A DNA stretch of 64,000 nt from Chloroflexus aurantiacus J-10-fl (GCF_000018865.1 NC_010175.1:1054001-1118000); one strand, 5' to 3'. Counted from the first letter of the stretch, positions 18,007-28,333 are shown. The notes: a model not told the origin generated them from the sequence alone. Numbers and translations: made by a program.

Positions 18007-19847
18007 GTGTCGCACAAACGACTTTGGGTATGGATGACCCTCGTAGCAGTGGCGGCAATGGTCCTGGCAGCGTGTGGTACGCAACAACCGCAGGCACAAC
18101 CGACCACAGCACCGGCAGCGCAGGCAACTGCTACCCCGCAGCCGACTGCTGCCCCACAGCCAACTGCTGCACCGGCAGCTACAACTGCACCGGCCCCAAC
18201 CGAGGCCCCAACCGCCGCGCCGCAGCAGGGTGGTAAGCTGACGATCCTGTACTGGCAGGCAGTTACGACGCTTAATCCGCACCTGGCAACCGGTACCAAG
18301 GACTTCGACGGTGCAACGGTGATTCTCGAACCGCTGGCCCGCTACAACGAGAAAGACGAGTTGGTGCCGTTCCTGGCCGCTGAAATCCCAACGCTGGAGA
18401 ATGGCGGGGTTGCCGCTGATGGTAGCAGCGTGACCTGGAAGATCAAGCCGGGTCTGAAGTGGTCGGACGGGAGTGACTTCACGATTGACGATATTATCTT
18501 CACCTGGCAGTACTGCGCCGATGAAGCCACGGCCTGTACGACCAAGGCGGCCTTCGATCCAATTGCGAACATCGAGAAGATTGACGACACGACCTTCCGG
18601 ATCATCTGGAAAGAGCCGAACGCCAACCCCTACATCTCGTTCGTTGGCCCGCTCGGTATGATCTTGCAGAAGAAGCAGTTCGAGAACTGTATCGGTGCTG
18701 CGGCCAGCACCAGTGCTGAATGCCAGGCGGCTAATCTGGCACCGATTGGCACCAATGCCTGGAAGCTGAAGGAATTCCGCCCCGGTGACACGGTAATCTA
18801 CGAGCGGAACCCCTTCTACCGTGATGCTGCCAATGTCTTCTTCGATGAGGTCGAGATTAAGGGTGGTGGTGATGCCACGTCGGCAGCACGGGCAGTCTGT
18901 GAAACGGCTGAGGTCGACTTTGCCTGGAACTTGCAGATTCCGAAGGCCGTGCTCGAACCAATTCTGGCTGCCGGTAATTGTGATGCTATCGCCGGTGGTT
19001 CGTTCGGTGTCGAGCGGATTGTGGTCAACTTCGCTAACCCTGACCCGGCCCTGGGTGACAAGCGCAGCGAACCCGATCAGCCGCACCCCTTCCTGACCGA
19101 CCTCGCCGTGCGCCGTGCCATCGCGCTGGCGATTGACCGCAAGGCTATTGCCGAGCAGCTTTACGGACCGACCGGTGAACCGACCTGCAATATCCTGGTC
19201 GTGCCGGCCAGCGTCAACTCGCCCAACACGAGCTGCGAACGGAATGTCGAAGAGGCGAAGCGGATTCTGGAAGAGGCGGGTTGGGTGCTGAATGGCTCAG
19301 TACGCGAGAAGAATGGGATCAGGCTGATCGTCTCGTTCCAGACCAGCATTAACACGCTGCGCCAGGGCGAACAGGCGATTATCAAGTCGAACCTGGCCGA
19401 AATCGGCATTCAGGTTAACGTGAAGGCTATTGACGCCGCCGTCTTCTTTGGTGGCGATCCGGGCAACCCCGATACACTGAACAAGTTCTACGCCGACCTG
19501 CAAATGTACACCAACGGCCCATCGTCGACCGACCCGCAGCAGTATTTGCAGGGCTGGATCTGCGCCGAAGTAGCCTCTTCGGCTAACCAGTGGAACGGCA
19601 ACAACGATGGCCGCTACTGCAACCCCGAATACGATGCGCTCTTCGAGGAGTTGAAGGGTGAACTCGACTTGCAGCGCCGGGCAGAGCTGGCCATTCAGAT
19701 GAACGATCTGCTGGTCAATGATGTTGCGGTTATTCCGCTGATTAACCGCCGCACGCCCAACGCCAAGCTGAAGAATCTGGAAGGCCCGACTTCAATACCT
19801 TCGATAGCAGCCTCTGGAATATCGCAAGCTGGCGGCGCGTGCCGTAA
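18007..19847 (+). CDS. ABC transporter solute-binding protein, family 5 (3' frameshift)
   Basis: Extracellular lipoprotein binding peptides or similar solutes for the permeases downstream. The signal MTLVAVAAMVLAACG has a lipobox Cys and is followed by a Pro/Thr/Ala linker, then SBP_bac_5 sequence: LTILYWQAVTTLNPHLATG, VTWKIKPGLKWSDGSDFTIDD, FLTDLAVRRAIALAIDRKAIAEQLYG. GTG start with GAGGAGG. Near 19,790 one C appears lost compared with the paralogue at 26,495-28,333 (CGACTTC here, CGACCTTC there). Restoring it gives the normal end, with FNTFDSSLWNIASWRRVP and a TAA at 19,845-19,847. As written, the frame runs to 19,944 with about 50 unrelated residues. The end coordinate given is that of the restored frame. 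Confidence 0.88.
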
Positions 19848-20239
19848 ACGGTGCCTGCGCGAGGGGTGGCAGGAGCGATCTTGCCGCCTCTCGCACTTCC
19901 ACGATAGCGAGTTCATCTATCTGCGACATGCTGTACAATGTTGAACGCATCTCGATCGCCGGCACATGTTGACAATGCACGTTCGAGTGTGGGCTTTCCC
20001 CAATGCTTCGGCAGGTTGGGCGCAGATGGAGGCGACAGATAGACCGCTCTATCACGCACGCCAGTGTTTATAAGCCGGGTTAGTACGGAAACATATCTTT
20101 CGCACTCTGCAAAGATGCAGTCTGGACATCATTACTTGAGAAATATGTCGAAATTATCACGCCGGTGAACCGGCACAGGATATGGGTGAAGCATAACACG
20201 GATTTATAGCCGTGCTACATTCGACAGGGGCAATGGCGT
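19848..20239. other. Gap between solute-binding protein and permease
   Basis: About 390 bp without a gene. It contains a short hairpin (CACGG...CCGTG, about 20,197-20,215) just before the permease gene. The spacing is typical of operons in which the binding protein is made in excess, but no clear terminator with a T-run is seen. Confidence 0.5.
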
Positions 20240-21199
20240 ATGTTGCAGTATATTATTCGGCGTATTTTAATTGCTATTCCGACGCTCCTGATTATCAGTT
20301 TTGTGATTTTTGCCGTGCTTGCACTTGCCCCTGGTGATCCACTGGCCCAGTTCGCCCTCAATCCGGCCATTCCCGAATCGACCCGTGAACTGATTCGGAT
20401 TCAGTTTGGCCTGGATCAACCCTGGCCAATTCGCTATGTGCGCTGGTTGACCTCGCTTATGCGGGGGGATTGGGGCTTCTCGTTTGGTACCCGTGGCCCG
20501 GTCATTGATCTGATCTGGCAGCGCCTCCCGCAAACATTAACGGTTGTGGGAACAGCGTACCTGATCGCAGTGTTGCTGGCAATCCCGATTGGCATTATTT
20601 CAGCCGTAAAGCAGTACTCAATTTTTGATAACGTTGCTACCTTTTTTGCATTTATTGGTTTTTCAGTGCCTTCGTTCTTCACCGGTCTGGTGTTGATGCT
20701 GATCTTTGCAATTAATCTGAAATGGTTTCCAATTGTGTACAACACAACATTGCAGGTCGTTGACTGGGAGACCTTCACCCAACAGGTGCGCCAGATGACC
20801 TTACCGGTGCTGGTGCTGGTTGTGCAACAGACCGCTGCCCTCACCCGCTTCATGCGCTCATCAATGCTTGATAACCTCTCGCTCGATTATGTGCGCACAG
20901 CGCGTGCCAAAGGGTTGAGCGACCGCATGGTTGTGTTACGCCACGTTTTAGTGAACAGCCTGATCCCCGTGGTCACGTTGATTGCCCTCGGTATTCCCAC
21001 CATCTTCACCGGCGCAATTATTACCGAAAATCTCTTCCGGGTGAATGGTTTGGGTGCGCTGTTGATTACGTCGATCAATAATTCTGATACCCCGGTCGTG
21101 ATGGCGTTGATGTTCATCTTTGCCATTTTGACGGTGGTGTTTAATTTGATTGCCGATATTCTCTACGGTGTGCTCGATCCACGAGTACGCTATTCGTAA
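20240..21199 (+). CDS. ABC transporter permease, DppB/OppB type
   Basis: Inner-membrane subunit of 319 residues with six hydrophobic segments. The N-terminus MLQYIIRRILIAIPTLLIISF is the standard first helix of DppB/OppB proteins, GDWGFSFGTRGPVIDLI follows it, and the EAA loop that contacts the ATPase reads DYVRTARAKGLSDRMVVLRHVLVNSLIPVV. The C-terminus ILYGVLDPRVRYS is characteristic. It pairs with the next gene (28-bp gap). No ATPase gene follows, so ATPases must be shared or encoded elsewhere. Confidence 0.96.
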   Translation: MLQYIIRRILIAIPTLLIISFVIFAVLALAPGDPLAQFALNPAIPESTRELIRIQFGLDQPWPIRYVRWLTSLMRGDWGFSFGTRGPVIDLIWQRLPQTLTVVGTAYLIAVLLAIPIGIISAVKQYSIFDNVATFFAFIGFSVPSFFTGLVLMLIFAINLKWFPIVYNTTLQVVDWETFTQQVRQMTLPVLVLVVQQTAALTRFMRSSMLDNLSLDYVRTARAKGLSDRMVVLRHVLVNSLIPVVTLIALGIPTIFTGAIITENLFRVNGLGALLITSINNSDTPVVMALMFIFAILTVVFNLIADILYGVLDPRVRYS

Positions 21200-21227
21200 A
21201 CGAGAGGCAACCGGAAGGGGTTAGCGT

Positions 21228-22256
21228 ATGTCTGAAATAGAAATGAACGGCGCCATAGGGATTTCGGCCAGTGCCCGTGCCCAGCAGATGACCACGCGGA
21301 TGGCGGCGAAACCACGTTCGCTGCTTAGCGATGCCTGGCGGCGCTTTCGCAAGCATCGCATGGCAATGCTGGGGGTCGTTATACTGTTCACACTGGCCCT
21401 GTTCTCATTTGTTGGGCCATATTTCTATGTACCGCGTCTGGCCGCAGAACTAGAGGCAATTGGCTCACCATTTTTGCAGGATCGGGTTGACCTGCAAACG
21501 GCAATTGACCATCTCGATTTTCTTAATATTCTCTCGGCGCCGAGTGCCATTCATCCCTTCGGAACCGATGATCTCGGTCGTGATTTGCTGGCACGCACTT
21601 TGTACGGTGGCCGGGTTTCTCTGCTGGTCGGTCTGACCGCGATGGCAATTGCGATTTCGCTCGGTACCATCATTGGTGCCACCGCCGGTTTCCTGGGAGG
21701 GGTTGTTGATCAGATTTTGATGCGGATTACCGATCTGTTTCTCTCGCTACCGGCCATTCCCCTTACGTTGCTGGTGGTCTATCTGTTCCGCGATCCGGTC
21801 ATTCAACTCATGGGGTCGCCGGAAGCCGGTATCTTCACGATTGTGGTCACGGTGATCGGGAGTCTGGCCTGGATGAGTACGGCCCGGATTGTGCGCGCCA
21901 CCTTCCTGTCGCTTAAGGAGAAGGAGTTTGTTGAGGCCGCCATTGCGCTGGGTATCAGCCGTCCGGCAATTATGTTTCGCCACATTCTACCCAACGCCAT
22001 CGGTCCGATTATCGTCGCTGCAACGCTGGAAGTGGGGAGTGCGATTATCACCGAGTCAACCCTGTCGTTCCTGGGTGTCGGTTTCCCACCTGATACACCG
22101 ACCTGGGGCCGGCTGGTGACCGACGGCAGCCAGTATTTGCAGGCAGCCCCCTGGCTGGCCCTCTTCCCCGGTATGTTGATCTTTCTGACGGTGCTTAGCA
22201 TTAATTTCGTCGGTGATGGTCTGCGCGATGCACTCGATCCACGTTCACGGCTGTAA
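21228..22256 (+). CDS. ABC transporter permease, DppC/OppC type
   Basis: 342 residues, second permease of the peptide-type transporter. A cytoplasmic tail of about 35 residues precedes LSDAWRRFRKHRMAMLGVVIL, the usual OppC_N entry. HPFGTDDLGRDLLARTLYGGRVSLLVG is the family hallmark, and the EAA loop is FVEAAIALGISRPAIMFRHILPNAIGPIIV. It ends LRDALDPRSRL. The region between the first and second helices (about 30 residues, VDLQTAIDHLDFLNILSAP) is longer than in classic DppC, a variant seen in some Chloroflexota-type transporters. 15 bp separate it from the next gene. Confidence 0.95.
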   Translation: MSEIEMNGAIGISASARAQQMTTRMAAKPRSLLSDAWRRFRKHRMAMLGVVILFTLALFSFVGPYFYVPRLAAELEAIGSPFLQDRVDLQTAIDHLDFLNILSAPSAIHPFGTDDLGRDLLARTLYGGRVSLLVGLTAMAIAISLGTIIGATAGFLGGVVDQILMRITDLFLSLPAIPLTLLVVYLFRDPVIQLMGSPEAGIFTIVVTVIGSLAWMSTARIVRATFLSLKEKEFVEAAIALGISRPAIMFRHILPNAIGPIIVAATLEVGSAIITESTLSFLGVGFPPDTPTWGRLVTDGSQYLQAAPWLALFPGMLIFLTVLSINFVGDGLRDALDPRSRL

Positions 22257-22271
22257 GATTGGGTTGAGCCG

Positions 22272-22742
22272 ATGAGCCGCAATCTCACACCGCTGCAACA
22301 ACTGGTCGTTGAAGCGCTGCAAGAAGACGAGCGTCTGACCGCCGGCTTATCCGATGATCAGGCGACACAGTTGCTGCGCTGGGCAACAACCCGTGCTGTT
22401 GCATTGACGGTGACGACGGCTGATGAGGCTACTGCCGAGACGATTGCGCAGGCGCTGCGACAGGCGGTGCGGGCCGCTGCGCGGGCAGATGGCACGGTGG
22501 CGACGGCGGAACGGGCGCTTACAACTCTGCTGCCGACACTACCAGAGACAAGCGAAACCGCCCCGGATCAGCGTGTTGATCCGGCAGCGGATGTTGTGCT
22601 GGGAAGCGCGACTGATCGTGATCCGGTTCCTGCTCCCCCTGACACTATCAGTTCACCCCCTTCCCCGCCGGTACCGGCGTATCCGAAGCGGTGGCTGCAT
22701 GCGGTACCATTCAGCCTGCTGGCCCATCTGGGCCGTCGCTAG
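22272..22742 (+). CDS. Hypothetical protein in ABC transporter operon
   Basis: 156 residues, not recognised. The N-terminal 90 residues are Ala/Glu/Thr-rich helices (LVVEALQEDERLTAGLSDDQATQLLRW ... AQALRQAVRAAARADG). A low-complexity Pro/Asp linker follows, and the tail is short and basic (YPKRWLHAVPFSLLAHLGRR). No signal peptide. It lies 15 bp after the permease and 12 bp before the phospholipase D-like gene, so it is cotranscribed. Codon use looks like that of its neighbours. Confidence 0.8.
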   Translation: MSRNLTPLQQLVVEALQEDERLTAGLSDDQATQLLRWATTRAVALTVTTADEATAETIAQALRQAVRAAARADGTVATAERALTTLLPTLPETSETAPDQRVDPAADVVLGSATDRDPVPAPPDTISSPPSPPVPAYPKRWLHAVPFSLLAHLGRR

Positions 22743-22754
22743 ACTGGGGAATCT

Positions 22755-23912
22755 ATGGCGCGCAAGCCCTCTTCGTCACGACCGTATCGCCCCAACCGCA
22801 CGCAGATCATATTGCTGTTTCTCATCCTGGCCCTCGGTTATCTGATTAACGCCGGGATTATTGATCTACGCCGCTTCGGTCTCGATCCGGCGCTGTTCGG
22901 GATTGAAACCCAACCTAAACCTGATGTCAGTGGCGACATCGCCGTCTATTTCACAACCCCATCACTGGTCTATCCCGATGTGCCACGCGACCGGGTCACG
23001 CCACCGTTTCTGCGCGATATGCTGACCGATATTGCCAATGCTCGCCAGAGTATCGATCTGGCGACATTTGAATACACCCTGCAACCACTGGCGGAAGCGC
23101 TGGTTGCTGCCCACCAGCGCGGGGTACAGGTGCGGCTGGCGCTTGACCGTGAAAGCCTGGAGGACCCGGTAGATGCCAAATTCGCCGGGATTATTGAAGA
23201 AGGTGGTATTCCAATAAGCTGGGAAGAGACAACGGCGTTTCTCCACAGCAAATTCGTTATCATTGACAACCGGATCGTCTGGACGGGATCGTGGAATGTG
23301 ACGATCAACGACACCTACCGCAACAACAACAACCTGTTGCGGATTACCATTCCGGCCATCGTCGAAAATTATCGCGTCGAGTTTGCGGAAATGGCCGCCG
23401 GTCGGTTCGGCAACAGCAAACAGGCAACAACCCCTCACACCCGCATCACCACCGGTCAGGCAACTATCGAAAATTACTTTACGCCACGCGAACGGCCAGC
23501 CGCACGGATTGTTGAGGTCATCACCAATGCCCGCCGGTCGGTCGTGTTTATGGCCTTTTCGTTTACCAGTGACGAGATTGCCGGGGCGATGGTTAATCGG
23601 CAGCAGGCCGGTATTCCGGTACGGGGGGTGTTCGAGCAGCGCAACGCTGAAGGGATTGGTTCCGAGTTTGGGCCGTTGCGCGAAGCAGGCGTAGAAGTTC
23701 TAGCCGATGGGAATTGCTATACCATGCACCACAAGGTGATCGTGGTTGATGAACGGATTGTGATCACCGGTTCGTATAACTTCACCAGCCGCGCCGAGCG
23801 CACCAACGACGAAAACCTGCTCATCATTGAAGACCCGGTGCTGGCCGCAGCCTATCTCGGTGAGTTCGAGCGCGTCTTTACCCAGGCTCAAAATCCAACG
23901 CGCTGCCAGTAG
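22755..23912 (+). CDS. Membrane-anchored phospholipase D-like protein
   Basis: 385 residues. One N-terminal membrane anchor (IILLFLILALGYLINAGIID) leaves the enzyme outside the membrane. Two HKD motifs are intact: HSKFVIIDNRIVWTGSWN and HHKVIVVDERIVITGSYN, each with the downstream GSxN, so a two-lobed PLD fold with a complete active site can form. Substrates of this superfamily include phospholipids and nucleic acids, and the sequence does not choose between them. The second motif is followed by FTSRAERTNDENLLI, common in PLD nucleases (an Nuc-like clue, not proof). It is last in the dppBC-like operon. Confidence 0.92.
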   Translation: MARKPSSSRPYRPNRTQIILLFLILALGYLINAGIIDLRRFGLDPALFGIETQPKPDVSGDIAVYFTTPSLVYPDVPRDRVTPPFLRDMLTDIANARQSIDLATFEYTLQPLAEALVAAHQRGVQVRLALDRESLEDPVDAKFAGIIEEGGIPISWEETTAFLHSKFVIIDNRIVWTGSWNVTINDTYRNNNNLLRITIPAIVENYRVEFAEMAAGRFGNSKQATTPHTRITTGQATIENYFTPRERPAARIVEVITNARRSVVFMAFSFTSDEIAGAMVNRQQAGIPVRGVFEQRNAEGIGSEFGPLREAGVEVLADGNCYTMHHKVIVVDERIVITGSYNFTSRAERTNDENLLIIEDPVLAAAYLGEFERVFTQAQNPTRCQ

Positions 23913-25223
23913 GGAGTGGGAAATGGACGTTCTCAGGATTACGCCCCCCTCCCAATCTACCCCTGCTGGGGGGATGCCATTGGAGCATGATCCTGCCCTA
24001 CGCATTACCTTCATGTCACCCGGCAGCCGGTATGAAACCCCATGGCACATTGTGCGGCAAGCACACCATGTGGTCACACACTCCACAGTATCCTGATGCG
24101 TTTGGCTATGTTGCAAACGCTTCCCGGATCGTCACGAGTACATCCAGTATCTCCGTGACCAGGATGGAGAACGGTATGCCACGCACCGGATCGTAAGTAC
24201 GGCTGGTGCGGCAGCATGGATGCCGCACGCCACACTGCGCGACACGCGCATGACGAGCGGCTACGGCAATCCATCCAGCACGTGCCGGCACGGCTGGAGC
24301 AGCGCGCTGCCACCGGGCCAGTTGCTCACAACAGCACCCATAGCGATCATCCCCGCTGATACGCACGTGGTTGACACCAGGTATGGGTAATGCATAGCCC
24401 CTGGGGGTGGGAGAGGGGAGGGCAGACGTTTGATCGAGGGCTTCCTGATAGGGTAGACGTTGGGTTCGATCATCTGTTCTGGCCATCCGTGAATGCCGCC
24501 AGGGGCGGGAGCTTGCGCCTGGCTCCTCTCTTCAGCACTGGTACCGGCACCATGCGCACCGGAGGCGTGCGCTCCCAGCTCCCGGCTGGGGAGCACGCCC
24601 GTCATCACGCCCCCGACCCGCTCCGGCACGCGGGCAATGCAGTATTCGAGGTATGGGTAATGCATAGGACTACTACGGTGAGGCGTGAGATAGCACGTCT
24701 ATGAGAACTGGCTGCCCCCCCCACATCGTGCATGCGATTACGCCATCCGGTAATAAAGGCAATCTCGTGCGGTGCATCCTGACCGTCAGCGCCTCTGGCC
24801 TGCTCACCGTATCGGTGGCAACGTGAGTGACCTATAACGGTATCGTTGCCATCTGCGTTGCTCATCAGGGCGTATCGTAGCCTGCGCTCCTCTGCTCATC
24901 ACCGCACGGCACCAGCGCGGTCATGATGCCGGATGAGCGCGTAGGGGCACGGCCCTACGGGCGGATCACGCCCGGCACCAGCGCTGGCGTGATGCCGGAG
25001 GTGTCCAGTTCATTCGCCCATCACACCAGCGCGCACCAACGGAACCTGGATGGTGACCGCAGTGGCGGACGGTGGCGTCGGGCCGAGCCGAACAGGGCCG
25101 GACGTTTTCCCGCTGGGTGCGCATCCCCGTCGTGGTTACTGCTGCCTGCTGCGCGGACATCCCAGGTGCCAACCGGCAACAATTGTTTTCCTATAGGTGA
25201 CGGCAGCATCCCGCACCGGCAGT

Positions 25224-25253
25224 GGTAGGGGCGCACGGCCGTGCGCCCCTACC
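25224..25253. repeat. Perfect 30-bp palindrome
   Basis: Arms GGTAGGGGCGCACGG and its exact complement with no loop. Same core (GTAGGGGCG) as the palindromes at 26,019 and 26,379. Confidence 0.85.
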
Positions 25254-25439
25254 GGGCACGGCCAGGACATCTCTGGTAGCCCGTGACACGACCGATACAT
25301 CATACCGGCCACTGTGTGACATGTGGGTAATGCATAGCGCTGGGGGCGGGAGTCATCGGCGCAGGCAGGTGGTGAGCGAGCCGGAGGCGCACGCTCCCAG
25401 CGTGTGCAGACACACCCCCACCCCAGCCCGCCCCCGCTG

Positions 25440-25760
25440 GGGGCGGGAGTTTGTCTCCTCCCAGTGGGGGGATCACCCTCCAATTCCTCCCCCAGCGGGG
25501 GAATCACCCTACAATTCCTCCCCCCAGCGGGGGAATCACCCTACAATTCCTCCCCCCAGCGGGGGAATCACCCTACAATTCCTCCCCCCAGCGGGGGAAT
25601 CACCCTACAATTCCTCCCCCAGCGGGGGAATTGCCTTTCCATTTCTCCCCCCACCGGGGGAATCACCCTACAATTCCTCCCCCAGCGGGGGAATTGCCTT
25701 TCCATTTCTCCCCCCACCGGGGGAATCACCCTACAATTCCTCCCCCCACCGGGGGGAGGT
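25440..25760. repeat. Palindromic minisatellite, about 10 units of 32-33 bp
   Basis: Each unit has a core such as CCCCCAGCGGGGG followed by AATCACCCTACAATTCCT. Units 6-9 alternate with a variant (AATTGCCTTTCCATTTCT, core CCCCCACCGGGGG), forming a doubled unit of about 65 bp that is repeated. No spacers and no repeat-spacer alternation, so it is not a CRISPR array. Confidence 0.9.
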
Positions 25761-26018
25761 TAGGAGGGGGGCCGGGATTGCAGTGCCCGGCAACCCTTGC
25801 GGAGCACGCCCCTTCCCCACTCCCCATTCCCCTGATGAACGAGGGCTGGGAGGTGTGGTGAGGGAGAACACCCCCACCCCGGCCCCTCTCCTGCGCCCGA
25901 CGCGGACGAGGGGCGTTTCGATGGATTGGGGCGTCGTGATAGGACATCTGGCAGCATAGGACATAACAGTCACCTATTTCCCCGCTGCTGCACCTGAACG
26001 ATGCATCGCTGGACGCCG

Positions 26019-26046
26019 GTAGGGGCGACGCATGCGTCGCCCCTAC
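26019..26046. repeat. Perfect 28-bp palindrome
   Basis: Arms GTAGGGGCGACGCA and exact complement, no loop; relative of 25,224-25,253. Confidence 0.85.
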
Positions 26047-26378
26047 TGATGACAAGCCACGAGCGACTCGCCAATGGTATGCCCGGTAACGCTTCTGCAC
26101 GAGGAGTGCCCCCGAACAATGCACCTTGTTGAGTAAGATTCGGTATGAGACGGTAGTCATTCCTGTGGCTCATCCATTTCGTCTGTCTTTGCCAGGCATG
26201 GGGGAAACATCCCCACCCCGGCCCGCCCCCGCTGGGAGCGGAGGAACGCCCTCACCCCCGATCCCTTGCCCGCGTTGCGGTAAAGGGGAGAACGGCGAGC
26301 TGCGCTGGGGCATCCTGATACGGTAGAAATCGCGTTGGTTTTTATGTCAACCCATGAATGGCCATAGGGGCGGGTTCG

Positions 26379-26407
26379 GTAGGGGCGGGTTGGGAACCCG
26401 CCCCTAC
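26379..26407. repeat. Hairpin with 13-bp arms GTAGGGGCGGGTT
   Basis: Perfect arms around a GGG loop, about 90 bp downstream of the orphan solute-binding protein's stop. No T-run, so a dispersed repeat is more likely than a terminator. Confidence 0.75.
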
Positions 26408-26494
26408 CTGGTGTCTCCGGTTGATATTCGCACCCTGTGTCGCCTTGCGTTGCGGGACGCGCACCAGTGTCCGTTATTGCCCGTTCGCCAAACC

Positions 26495-28333
26495 TTACGG
26501 CACGCGCCGCCAGCTAGCAATATTCCAGAGATTGTTGTCAAAGGTATTGAAGGTCGGCCCGTCCAGATTCTTGAGCTTGACTACCGGTGTGTAACGGTTG
26601 ATCAGCGGTATCTCGACCACGTCGTTGACCAACAGATCGTTCATCTGAATTGCCAACTGCGCCCGCTGCGCCGGATCAAAGGTGGTCTTCAACTGTGCAA
26701 ACAGCGCATCGTAGGTCGGGTTGCAGTAGCGGCTCACGTTGTTGCCGTTCCAGCGGTTCGCCGCCGACGTTACCTCGGCGCAGATCCAGCCTTCCAGATA
26801 TGACTGTGGATCGGGGGAGCTGGGACCGAAGGTGTACATTTGCAGGTCGGCGTAGAACTTGTTCAGCGTATCGGGGTTGCCCGGATCGCCGCTGTAGAAG
26901 ACAGCCGGATCAATCGCCTTGAGGTAGGTCTGAATGCCGATCTCGGCCAGGTTGGCTTTGATGATGGCCTGCGTGCTCTGGCGCAGGTTATTCACGCTGG
27001 TCTGTAGGGTAACGACCAGCTTTACGCCATCTTTCTCTCGCACTCCATCCTTCAGCACCCAACCGGCTTCGTCCAGCAGCCGCTTTGCCTCGGCCACATT
27101 ACGCTCGCAGGTTGTATTGGGTGAATTCATCTGGGCCGGTACCACCAGCAGATTGCAGGTCGGCGCACCCGTCGGCCCGTAGAGCTGGTCGGCAATTGCC
27201 TTGCGATCAATTGCCAGCGCAATTGCCCGGCGTACTGCCGGATCGGTCAGGAAGGGATGCGGCTGATCAGGCTCGCTGCGCCGGTCGCCGAGGGCCGGAT
27301 CGGGGTTGGTGAAGTTGATCACGATACGCTCAACACCGCCGGTTGAACCACCGGCCACCACATCACAGGCGCCACCGGCAATAATCGGCTCCAGTACCGC
27401 TTTGGGAACCTGCATATTCAAGGCAAAATCGGCTTCCCCTGTTGTGCAGACGGCACGCGCCGCCGAGGCGGCATCACCACCACCCTTGATCTCAACCTCG
27501 TCGAAGAAGACGTTGTCGGCATCGCGGTAGAAGGGGTTGCGTTCGTAGATGACGGTGTCGCCTGGACGGAACTCTTTCACTTTCCAGGCATTGGTACCAA
27601 TCGGAGCCAGGTTGGCGGCCTGGCACTCGGCACTTGTGTTTGCCGCAGCCCCGATACAATTTGCAAATTGCTTTTGTTGCAGGATCATGCCTGCCGATCC
27701 GACAAAGGCGATGTAGGGGTTGGGGTTCGGTTCCTTCCAGGTGATGGTGAACGTTGTATCATCGATTGGCGTGATGTCGGCAATCGGATCGAATGAGGTC
27801 TTATTCGTACAGCCGGTCGCTTCGTCAACACAATAGCGCCAGGTGAAGATAATATCGTCAATCGTGAAATCGCTCCCGTCTGACCATTTCAACCCCGGTT
27901 TGATCTTCCAGGTGATGCTGGTACCGTCGGCAGCAATGCCACCGTTGGCAAGGGTTGGGATTTCGGCGGCCAGGAACGGCACCAGTTCGTCACGCTCGTT
28001 GTAGCGTGCCAGTGGTTCAAGAATCACGGTGGCGCCGTTGAAATCTTTGACGCCGGTAGCCAGATGCGGGTTCAACGTCGTTATTGCCTGCCAGGAGAGA
28101 ATGGTGAGCTTCCCTCCCGATGGCGGGATCGCTGTCGGCACGGCGGTAGATGCCGGTACCGCCGTTGCCTCTGGCACCGCCGTTGGTTGCGGCGCTACAG
28201 TTGGCCCTGCTGTTACTGTTTCCTGTGCCGACGGTAGAGTTGGCGGCTGCGATTGTGACGTTTGCTGACCACATGCCGCCAGGAGCAAAACGATCATGAT
28301 CAGGAAAAGCCGAGAAACCATGTGGGACAACAC
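26495..28333 (-). CDS. ABC transporter solute-binding protein, family 5 (orphan paralogue)
   Basis: 612 residues, lipoprotein signal MVSRLFLIMIVLLLAACG with lipobox Cys and a Pro/Thr/Ala linker. The body is very close to the protein at 18,007 along its whole length (WQAITTLNPHLATGVKDFNG, LKWSDGSDFTIDDIIFTW, DPAVRRAIALAIDRKAIADQLYG) and ends normally with NTFDNNLWNIASWRRVP. GTG start at 28,333 with GGGAGG spaced like that of the paralogue. It has no permease or ATPase next to it, so it may use the permeases at 20-22 kb (inference). Likely product of a duplication of the operon's first gene. Confidence 0.95.
   Translation of the reverse strand: MLSHMVSRLFLIMIVLLLAACGQQTSQSQPPTLPSAQETVTAGPTVAPQPTAVPEATAVPASTAVPTAIPPSGGKLTILSWQAITTLNPHLATGVKDFNGATVILEPLARYNERDELVPFLAAEIPTLANGGIAADGTSITWKIKPGLKWSDGSDFTIDDIIFTWRYCVDEATGCTNKTSFDPIADITPIDDTTFTITWKEPNPNPYIAFVGSAGMILQQKQFANCIGAAANTSAECQAANLAPIGTNAWKVKEFRPGDTVIYERNPFYRDADNVFFDEVEIKGGGDAASAARAVCTTGEADFALNMQVPKAVLEPIIAGGACDVVAGGSTGGVERIVINFTNPDPALGDRRSEPDQPHPFLTDPAVRRAIALAIDRKAIADQLYGPTGAPTCNLLVVPAQMNSPNTTCERNVAEAKRLLDEAGWVLKDGVREKDGVKLVVTLQTSVNNLRQSTQAIIKANLAEIGIQTYLKAIDPAVFYSGDPGNPDTLNKFYADLQMYTFGPSSPDPQSYLEGWICAEVTSAANRWNGNNVSRYCNPTYDALFAQLKTTFDPAQRAQLAIQMNDLLVNDVVEIPLINRYTPVVKLKNLDGPTFNTFDNNLWNIASWRRVP

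Larger units (their letters stand above)
23913..26494. repeat. 2.6-kb gene-free repeat region
   Basis: No gene is supported. It contains a long dispersed repeat (24,127-24,420, related to 2,750-3,060), a palindromic minisatellite (25,440-25,760), and three long palindromes sharing GTAGGGGCG arms (25,224-25,253; 26,019-26,046; 26,379-26,407). Between them are scattered GCATTACCCACATGTCAC-like and GGGAGCGCACGCCTCCGG-like words also found at 2,270-2,570. Overlapping open frames on both strands follow the repeats. Confidence 0.75.

Noticed and set aside
25440-25760. CRISPR array
   Set aside because: Units are contiguous without unique spacers, and no cas genes are present.
25222-25959. Open frames with PPAGESPYNSS repeats
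   Set aside because: Translation of the palindromic minisatellite in several frames; no start signals or domains.
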